DNA of 6,759 nt from Dysgonamonadaceae bacterium (lineage in GTDB: Bacteria > Bacteroidota > Bacteroidia > Bacteroidales > Azobacteroidaceae), in contig JAITCT010000054.1 in the NCBI GenBank assembly GCA_031282925.1, positions 1 to 6,759 on the forward strand. Reading direction: 5' to 3'. The translations under genes were made by a program, and so were the position numbers. This document shows, one piece after another, positions 1 to 4,462 of this stretch. How positions within the stretch are numbered: position 1 is the stretch's first letter; every line of letters begins with the position of its first letter. The notes beneath the pieces are model-generated. The model saw nothing but the letters and a program-made list of their open reading frames with translations, was not told the DNA's origin and made no database searches.

Positions 1-2
1 CT

Positions 3-25
3 GGTGCGAGGTTTCACCTCGCGCC
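3..25. repeat. Perfect-loop hairpin (10-bp stem) at the window edge, downstream of the YoeB toxin
   Basis: Bases 3-12 pair with 16-25 around a 3-base loop; the stem reads ggtgcgaggt against acctcgcgcc, with nine Watson-Crick pairs and one G-T pair. It lies 38 bases beyond the toxin stop codon, so it could end the toxin-antitoxin transcript. However, no T-run is visible on the minus-strand exit side before the window ends, so it may equally be a dispersed palindromic repeat of the kind seen elsewhere in this window. The structure is seen directly; the role is inferred. Confidence 0.5.
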
Positions 26-63
26 AACCGGGGGAAATTTTACCGGATGTACGCATCCGATAT

Positions 64-348
64 TTATTTTTCGCCATAATGTCCCCACGCTGTAAGCAGG
101 ACAACTGTTACAATACCGTTATGAACTTCGTAAATCAACCGGTGTTTTTTCGTGATCCGGCGCGACCATTGCCCTTTCTTATCCCCCCTTAATGCTTCGG
201 GGTTTCCCTTTCCGATGGCCGGATGTTTCCTCAATTCGTCTATCAAGGTGTTTATTTTGATAAGAATTGATTTTTGCCCGACTTTCTTATGCACCTCTAA
301 ATCTTCAAGAAATTTTTCGGTGTATTCAATTTCGTACTCTTTGTTCAT
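64..348 (-). CDS. yoeB: YoeB/Txe-family type II toxin (ribosome-dependent mRNA endonuclease)
   Basis: This 94-residue protein is a RelE-fold toxin that in the YoeB family cuts mRNA in the ribosomal A site and blocks translation. The family core is clear: a GKGNPEAL block at residues 46-53, then WSRRIT at 61-66, HRLIY at 69-73, and a C-terminal WGHYGEK. By alignment with E. coli YoeB (84 residues), the catalytic Glu46, Arg65, His83 and Tyr84 correspond to Glu51, Arg70, His90 and Tyr91, so the toxin looks intact. It is about ten residues longer, mostly from a longer N-terminus and three residues after the His-Tyr pair. The gene begins 24 bases after the antitoxin stop, in the antitoxin-first order usual for this family, and the two are probably co-transcribed. 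Family membership is close to certain; activity is inferred from conserved residues. Confidence 0.93.
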   Translation of the reverse strand: MNKEYEIEYTEKFLEDLEVHKKVGQKSILIKINTLIDELRKHPAIGKGNPEALRGDKKGQWSRRITKKHRLIYEVHNGIVTVVLLTAWGHYGEK

Positions 349-372
349 AATGATTTTTTATTATAAATATCA

Positions 373-711
373 TTATAATTCAAAAAGTTGCTTTTGCGCG
401 GTTTTAGAGAGTTTTCCCGTCTGTCCGTTCCGGGCTTGGAATACCGCTGCGTTAAGATGTTCGACATTTCTTTTATCGGCAAAGAATAAGTCCCCCGATG
501 GACTGATATCAAACGGATTACAGCGATATTCCATAGGGATTGACATAAATTCGTTAATCCATTCTTCATCAACAAATTTAGTGTCCGGTTCATTCGTTAC
601 AATCAGGTTTACATACTTGTTTCCGTTCTTGATTGCAACCCTTTCTTTTTCTGCGAGTTCAAAGAACGCTTTTGTTTCGTTTTTGATTTCTTTTGTTGTG
701 ATAATTTTCAT
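373..711 (-). CDS. Phd/YefM-like antitoxin of the YoeB module
   Basis: This 112-residue protein sits directly upstream of the YoeB toxin and is its likely antitoxin. Residues 1-40 (MKIITTKEIKNETKAFFELA onward, then an IKNGNKYVNLIVTN strand-turn-strand) match the Phd/YefM N-terminal fold. In that family this fold dimerises, binds the operator and represses the operon. Residues about 45-112 should form the toxin-wrapping segment; they include EEWINEF, an NPFDISPSGDLFFADKRNVE stretch and a basic C-terminal helix. The protein is longer than E. coli YefM (83 residues), and I recall similar longer YoeB partners in Bacteroidota. Upstream of the start is an AT-rich stretch (about 720-738) with a partial match, TAATTTTT on the minus strand, to the Bacteroides -7 element, but no convincing -33 element. 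Antitoxin identity rests on N-terminal similarity and linkage. Confidence 0.85.
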   Translation of the reverse strand: MKIITTKEIKNETKAFFELAEKERVAIKNGNKYVNLIVTNEPDTKFVDEEWINEFMSIPMEYRCNPFDISPSGDLFFADKRNVEHLNAAVFQARNGQTGKLSKTAQKQLFEL

Positions 712-760
712 TGTTCAAATAGTGATAAAAAATTATAACACGTAACGGTTTGTAGAGACA

Positions 761-775
761 TGTCCCTGACGGACA
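761..775. repeat. Small hairpin upstream of the antitoxin gene
   Basis: The arms tgtcc and ggaca (761-765 and 771-775) pair around a 5-base loop, about 50 bases upstream of the antitoxin start and preceded by tgtagagaca. It resembles the degenerate palindromic intergenic repeats common in Bacteroidota. It could also serve as an operator-like site, but nothing else supports that. Confidence 0.3.
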
Positions 776-796
776 ATGGTTTCAAATTGCCGCAAC

Positions 797-971
797 CGTC
801 ATTGCGGAGGTGAAGCAATTCGATTTTTTATTTCCGGATTGCTTCACCGCTTCGCGGTTCGCAATGACGTGTACGGTGTTTTGGCTTCACCACCTTGCGG
901 TTCGCAATGACGTGTGCGGTATTGCAATCTTGCTGCGTCATTGCGAACCGCGGAGCAGTGAAGCAATCCGG
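797..971. repeat. Cluster of a short dispersed intergenic repeat in both orientations, with a 36-bp inverted pair
   Basis: This block fills most of the gap between the DUF4302 gene and the antitoxin gene. It holds four copies of one element built from cgtcattgcg, an aaccgc centre and gtgaagcaat. A degenerate forward copy lies at 797-820, reverse copies at 834-869 and 883-912, and a forward copy at 936-971. The outer arms 834-869 and 936-971 are reverse complements over 36 bases with only two mismatches, so a transcript could form a long stem enclosing 66 bases. The two reverse copies also form a direct repeat, 841-880 and 884-923, with five mismatches in 40 bases. Very similar intergenic elements occur in many unrelated bacteria. 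No T-run follows the stem on either strand, so it is not a standard intrinsic terminator, although it may end or protect the DUF4302 transcript. Confidence 0.85.
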
Positions 972-1016
972 AGAAAAACACAGCCTTGCACCAACCGGAG
1001 AAGTGCGGCAAATTCT

Positions 1017-2330
1017 CTATTCTAAATTATTCAAAGAGAGCGTAAACCAGTTTGCGGGATTATCTACGCTTGTAAATTTCAATACGGACATGGACAGCGG
1101 TTTATCGGTTGTTACCGTGAATGCGCCGCTTGTAATCAAGGCCAGTATTTCCCCGAATCCGTCAATGTTCTTTTTATAGAGGCCGGCATTGACGTCTGCC
1201 GTTCCTTTATCGGTGAATATCACTTTGCCTTCTCCGAGTTCCCTTATGTCAAAATCAAAAGCGCCTTCATAGGTGCCGTATTTGCCGGTTCCGCTTTTGA
1301 AGGAGAGGGTTTTTGACCTGCGGTTTGTTTTATATTTGAAAAAGAAACTGCCGAAGTCTTCCTTATATACGGTTTTACATCCGGAAACCACTTTTGCGCA
1401 GGCTGTTTGAAAAGCGCCGCCCAAAGCTGTTGTGTCCACAGTCCATGTCAAACCTGCCGGCGTCCAGTTGTTTTCATCCAAAAAGAAGGGGAAAAAGGAG
1501 GTGGGGTTGGTTATGCGTATATCCTGATTTTCAACGGCATACAGATAACTTTTATCGTCGCTTAATTTGAAGGTTTGCACGGAAAGGTTTCCCGCTTTAA
1601 ATGGTTGTGCCAGGCGTATTCCGGAGTTTGTTACAATGAAGGGTATTTCTTCACTGCCGGCGGCGGCGTTTTGGGGAACAGCATCGAATATATGGGAAAT
1701 TCCGCCGGATAAAGTGTACGAAGCGCTGCCGGCAGAGAGCAGGAGGGAGGCGTTTTGGTTGAATAAAGTGATGTTCATCTCGTCCAGTGAATCGAAATAA
1801 TCATTCCATTCCGGCGTTTCTCCGGGCAAACGGTACATCCGGATATCGGTTCCCCGTTTTTTGCCTTTCAGGGTAATTGTTTCACCGGAGGCGTTCATAA
1901 TTATAAATTCGTAATCGCCTTCCAGCCCTGCGCCCAGGCCTTTTCCCAGCCCGCTGGCCGGATCGGAAAACAGGTGCAACACGTCAATGTAGGTGTCGAA
2001 AGTAAGTACGGGGCCTGTGTCGTCAATCACATCCCATGTTCCTTCCGATTCGGTATATTGCGGGGTGTATTCGTTTTTTGCGGCAACAACGGCCATTCCG
2101 TTTTGATTGAACTTTACCAGGAAGGTAACGCCGGGGCTGTCGTTTGTCGGGAAATATTCCATCACCCAGCCGTTCCCGGCCGAGAGGAGTATTTCGCCGG
2201 CGGTTGCAACGGCGCGGTTGATGCGCAGGGCGGCCGATTCTTCAAACAGGTCTTCTTCCGTTCTTACGCAGGAGGCGGAAATAAAAATCAAACCGGACAG
2301 TAGAAAATATACAGGGCTGTTCTTTCTCAT
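1017..2330 (-). CDS. DUF4302-family lipoprotein
   Basis: This 437-residue protein starts with a lipoprotein signal peptide: Arg-Lys at 2-3, a hydrophobic stretch and a lipobox ending SASC with Cys21. It should therefore be lipid-anchored, probably on the outer membrane. The N-terminal half matches the DUF4302 family: EEDLFEESAALRINRA at 25-40, an NGWVMEYFP block at 53-61, LTFDTYIDVLHLFSDP at 109-124, and GDYEFIIMN followed by ITLKGKKRGTDIRMY around 138-166. The C-terminal half is beta-rich with no catalytic motif I recognise. DUF4302 has no established function, but its genes frequently lie near SusCD pairs and lipoprotein metallopeptidases, suggesting a surface-binding accessory role. The ATG lies 2 bases after the metallopeptidase stop, so the two genes are almost certainly one transcript with coupled translation. 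The repeat block downstream implies this is the last gene of the operon. Confidence 0.88.
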   Translation of the reverse strand: MRKNSPVYFLLSGLIFISASCVRTEEDLFEESAALRINRAVATAGEILLSAGNGWVMEYFPTNDSPGVTFLVKFNQNGMAVVAAKNEYTPQYTESEGTWDVIDDTGPVLTFDTYIDVLHLFSDPASGLGKGLGAGLEGDYEFIIMNASGETITLKGKKRGTDIRMYRLPGETPEWNDYFDSLDEMNITLFNQNASLLLSAGSASYTLSGGISHIFDAVPQNAAAGSEEIPFIVTNSGIRLAQPFKAGNLSVQTFKLSDDKSYLYAVENQDIRITNPTSFFPFFLDENNWTPAGLTWTVDTTALGGAFQTACAKVVSGCKTVYKEDFGSFFFKYKTNRRSKTLSFKSGTGKYGTYEGAFDFDIRELGEGKVIFTDKGTADVNAGLYKKNIDGFGEILALITSGAFTVTTDKPLSMSVLKFTSVDNPANWFTLSLNNLE

Positions 2331-2332
2331 GA

Positions 2333-3277
2333 TTAATCTTTTTTATATCTGTTAATATCCTCATATCCCAGCTTCAGGGCTTCTTCTATATGTAACTGGC
2401 GTTTCGCCACATTCGCGCGCAAAGCATCCAAATCAATACCCCATGATTCCTTTAACCATTTCCGGCATATTTCTATTTTGGCTTCAATGATTGCTTTGCC
2501 GTCCAGAGGATCCCAGACTACTTCTTTCTGCTGATTGACGCCGGGAGCGGAAGCCATGCTTTTCCAGTTTTCCCACCATTCGTCGGAGCGGACAAGGTAG
2601 TTGGCGATGATTTCCACAAAGTCTTCGCGCACCCGGCTGCTCCCGTAGGGAGAAGCAAAGCCCAGGGAGGCGGCTTCGGAATTTGTGCGTTCCTGCCAGT
2701 AGGCCGGATCGTAATAGCCGGCCGAGAGCGTTTCAAATTCTTTGGGGTATGTTTTTTTCTGGTGCAGGATGTGCGCAAATTCGTGGTGCATGGTTTTGAA
2801 ATAAGATTCATTTAACAGGTCAATTTGGGCCGGATCGATTTGATTACATTCATAGAGCGTAATTTTAATTCCTCCTTCGGCCGAACCTAATATCACCGTT
2901 TGCAGTTGCGGGTCATAAGCCCCCGACCCGATTAAATGGATGATGCGCGGCCCGTTCTGTTTCAAAAATTCGGGGTTTACTACTTCTCCGTAAACGTCAA
3001 ACCACAAGTATTTGATCAGGATTGCCATTTGCTTCGATTTTTCCAGGCCGGCCGGCACCAGGTTGTAGTTCATGTCCGAACCTTTGTCCTGTAAGCGGTA
3101 ACGGAAATCAAGATTGTAGGGCGTCAGGTAATTTGCTTCCAGCCACCGGTCAAATTCGGAATCCGGTTCCGGCTCGTCTTCAAATATCGAGCCGGTGAAG
3201 GAATCTTCAAACCGTACGCAGGCGGAAAGCAGAATGACTGCCCATACAAACAACATTATTTTACTGTTTTTTTTCAT
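2333..3277 (-). CDS. Putative zinc-binding lipoprotein metallopeptidase (Bacteroidota SusCD-associated)
   Basis: This 314-residue protein has a lipoprotein signal ending in LSAC (Cys20), so it is exported and lipid-anchored. The active-site sequence is HHEFAHILHQ at 164-173: His165, Glu166 and His169 form HExxH, and His172 completes an HExxHxxH pattern, with Glu166 the expected catalytic base. A second conserved-looking block, GFASPYGSSRVREDFVEIIANY (206-227), contains Glu218, Asp219 and Glu222 and fits the putative zinc-binding metallopeptidase family often found downstream of SusD in Bacteroidota. The likely role is cleavage of captured protein or peptide at the cell surface; the substrate is unknown. 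The start is preceded by an A10 run (3282-3291) about 4 bases away, and the codons right after ATG contain an A8 run. The gene may be transcribed from SusD through the repeat region or from its own promoter; the sequence does not decide. Confidence 0.88.
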   Translation of the reverse strand: MKKNSKIMLFVWAVILLSACVRFEDSFTGSIFEDEPEPDSEFDRWLEANYLTPYNLDFRYRLQDKGSDMNYNLVPAGLEKSKQMAILIKYLWFDVYGEVVNPEFLKQNGPRIIHLIGSGAYDPQLQTVILGSAEGGIKITLYECNQIDPAQIDLLNESYFKTMHHEFAHILHQKKTYPKEFETLSAGYYDPAYWQERTNSEAASLGFASPYGSSRVREDFVEIIANYLVRSDEWWENWKSMASAPGVNQQKEVVWDPLDGKAIIEAKIEICRKWLKESWGIDLDALRANVAKRQLHIEEALKLGYEDINRYKKD

Positions 3278-3296
3278 ATTGTTTTTTTTTTAGTAA

Positions 3297-3548
3297 ACGA
3301 GTTGACAAGTAAACGAGTTAACGAGTAAACAAGAAGGGTTTTAGCCCTCATTCTTTTTTTATTGCGGTTGTCTTCAGACTACGAGTTGACAAGTAAACGA
3401 GTTAACGAGTAAACAAGAAGGGTTTTAGCCCTTGTTCTTTTTTTATTGCGGTTGTCTTCAGACTACGAGTTGACAAGTAAACGAGTTAACGAGTAAACAA
3501 GAAGGGTTTTAGCCCTTATTCTTTTTTTATTGCGGTTGTCTTCGGACT
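3297..3548. repeat. Three tandem copies of an 84-bp repeat between the HU/DUF4469 and metallopeptidase genes
   Basis: Copies at 3297-3380, 3381-3464 and 3465-3548 are all exactly 84 bp and differ at only about three positions. The first half of each unit is itself made of degenerate octamers (acgagttg, acaagtaa, acgagtta, acgagtaa). The second half holds an aaggg/ccctt hairpin (3418-3433 in copy 2) followed on the plus strand by a T7 run, and the self-complementary gtcttcagac. Although 84 is a multiple of three, stops occur in all frames on both strands, so it does not code. On the minus strand the array forms most of the leader of the metallopeptidase gene. The T7 runs follow the hairpins only in plus-strand polarity, so they could block antisense transcription but would not terminate the operon transcript. 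The near identity indicates recent amplification. Confidence 0.97.
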
Positions 3549-3662
3549 ACCGCTACCTATCGTCCGCCGGATAGCCACCTATCCATCCATCGGATAGCCA
3601 CCTGTCCATCCATCGGATAGCCGGCTATCCACCCGCCGGATAGCCGGCTATCCGTCCGGCGG
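3546..3662. repeat. 23-bp tandem repeat array containing the palindrome GGATAGCCGGCTATCC
   Basis: Units with a 23-base period start at 3569, 3592, 3615 and 3638, each opening with ggatagcc. A degenerate unit precedes them (3546-3568), and the beginning of another is cut off at 3661 next to the stop codon of the HU/DUF4469 gene. Units 3615 and 3638 contain a perfect 16-bp palindrome (3615-3630 and 3638-3653), while the two earlier units have drifted to cacctatccatccatc or cacctgtccatccatc. The array starts 3 bases beyond the stop of that gene in its transcription direction, so it forms the 3' untranslated region. There is no T-run, so it is not a classic terminator; stem-loops here could stabilise the 3' end of the upstream message. 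Confidence 0.92.
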
Positions 3663-3665
3663 AAT

Positions 3666-4430
3666 CTATTCTTTTACGGTGAACGTCTTTTCAAATATCA
3701 CCGAACGAGGAGCTTTCAGGAAGGATTTCGAATGGCCGGAGTATTGCGTCGTTATCTTCAACTGCACCGGTTCGTCGGGCATCATCCGGGGGGCGACAAT
3801 GAGCAGCTCGGAGGGGTTGTTGATGACGAGGTTGACGGGCGGCACGATGTAGCTGGCTCCCGGATCTTCGAGGCTGATAAATTCGACGCGACATACGGGT
3901 TCGGAAAGCTTCCCTTCGGGAAGTTGCCCCCCTTCGGGGGGTTGGGGGGTGAGCGTCTTTTCGACGATTTTCAGGTTGTGCCCGAAAATTTTCACGTTAC
4001 CGCCGTTGGTGATAAACTCGTTGGTGGTTCCGCTGACTACGTCTTCGACATAATCAACTTTCAGCGTAACGGTAGGTTCTACGCGCTTCAGGGAGTTTTT
4101 CCCGGCAGCGGCAGCGAGCTCTTTCGAGGGCGTAATCCTGACGGTAACTTCCGAGGGGTATTCGCCTTCCTTGAATACGCCGGGAATGCCGAAGTGCACG
4201 TTCAGCAGGCGCAGGTTGGCGCTCTCGCCGTGTGCAATCCGCTTCAAAATGATTCTTGCCCGGGTTTCGGCCATCGCCAGGGCTTCGGCCTTGCTGATGC
4301 CTACGTTGCTGTCCGCTATTTCTTCGGCGATTTCTTCTTCCGAAAACGAACGTACATTCACAACACGCGCGTAGCGGTCGTTGGGATCTTTTTTCGTGAG
4401 GATATTGTCCTCTAAAACATATTCTATCAT
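3666..4430 (-). CDS. HU-like DNA-binding domain plus DUF4469 Ig-like domain protein
   Basis: This 254-residue protein has no signal peptide and should be cytoplasmic. Residues 1-120 match the HU-like N-terminal domain of Bacteroides DUF4469 proteins: an opening MIEYVLEDN, a SFSEEEIAEEIADSNVGISKAEALAM helical region around 28-53, and strands LRLLNVHFGIPGVF and EVTVRITPS. Residues about 125-254 match the Ig-like DUF4469 domain, with the signature ITTQYSGHSKSFLKAPRSVIF at 226-246. The role of the family is not established; DNA binding or nucleoid association is inferred from the HU-like fold. Residues about 160-178 are a repeat-derived insert (described separately). The ATG lies 32 bases after the SusD stop. 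Such genes are normally scattered singly, so its place between SusD and the metallopeptidase is unexpected and suggests insertion into an older operon. Confidence 0.85.
   Translation of the reverse strand: MIEYVLEDNILTKKDPNDRYARVVNVRSFSEEEIAEEIADSNVGISKAEALAMAETRARIILKRIAHGESANLRLLNVHFGIPGVFKEGEYPSEVTVRITPSKELAAAAGKNSLKRVEPTVTLKVDYVEDVVSGTTNEFITNGGNVKIFGHNLKIVEKTLTPQPPEGGQLPEGKLSEPVCRVEFISLEDPGASYIVPPVNLVINNPSELLIVAPRMMPDEPVQLKITTQYSGHSKSFLKAPRSVIFEKTFTVKE
3901..3955 (-). repeat. Double-hairpin repeat inserted in frame inside the HU/DUF4469 gene
   Basis: Two adjacent GC-rich hairpins lie within the coding sequence: cttcccttcgggaag at 3909-3923 and ccccccttcgggggg at 3927-3941, each with a 6-bp stem and a ttc loop, followed by a ggttggggggtgag run. 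Translated on the gene strand they give TPQPPEGGQLPEGKLSEP (residues 161-178), a proline- and glycine-rich loop between the DUF4469 strands NVKIFGHNLKIVE and VCRVEFISLE. Intergenic palindromes of this make-up are common in Bacteroidota. The reading frame remains open, so it looks like repeat DNA domesticated as a surface loop. The insertion is inferred from composition and from my recollection of the uninterrupted family pattern. Confidence 0.75.
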
Positions 4431-4446
4431 CGTTATTAAATTTATA

Positions 4447-4459
4447 TCCCCGGAGGGGA
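4447..4459. other. Short hairpin in the SusD to HU/DUF4469 spacer
   Basis: The sequence tccccggagggga can form a 5-bp stem with a 3-base loop, between the SusD stop (4463) and the HU/DUF4469 start (4430). It has no adjacent T-run on the minus strand. It could affect translation of the downstream gene or simply be a repeat remnant; no role is shown. Confidence 0.3.
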
Positions 4460-4462
4460 AGG

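Noticed and set aside
720..740. Bacteroides-type promoter for the toxin-antitoxin operon
   Set aside because: Only a partial -7 match (TAATTTTT on the minus strand) is seen and no TTG-type -33 element at proper spacing, so it is mentioned with the antitoxin but not called.
152..745. Plus-strand open frame of 197 codons across the toxin-antitoxin genes
   Set aside because: It is antisense to two well-recognised genes, and its apparent hydrophobic, Ser/Phe-rich sequence comes from reading Lys/Glu codons backwards.
810..1179. Small plus-strand frames over the intergenic repeat cluster
   Set aside because: Their sequences (for example RFAMTCAV and CEPRSSEAIR) are direct translations of the dispersed repeat and part of the DUF4302 antisense strand.
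3418..3445. Intrinsic terminator (aaggg/ccctt hairpin plus T7) for the operon
   Set aside because: The T-run follows the hairpin only on the plus strand, whereas all genes here are transcribed from the minus strand; it could act only on antisense transcripts.
3297..3662. Possible CRISPR array, because of regularly spaced repeats
   Set aside because: The 84-bp units are identical throughout with no variable spacers, the 23-bp units are contiguous, and no cas gene is present.
3732..4415. Long plus-strand open frame opposite the HU/DUF4469 gene (227 codons)
   Set aside because: It is a mirror of a gene with recognisable domains on the minus strand, has no family resemblance, and its Gly/Phe/Val-rich make-up is typical of antisense frames.
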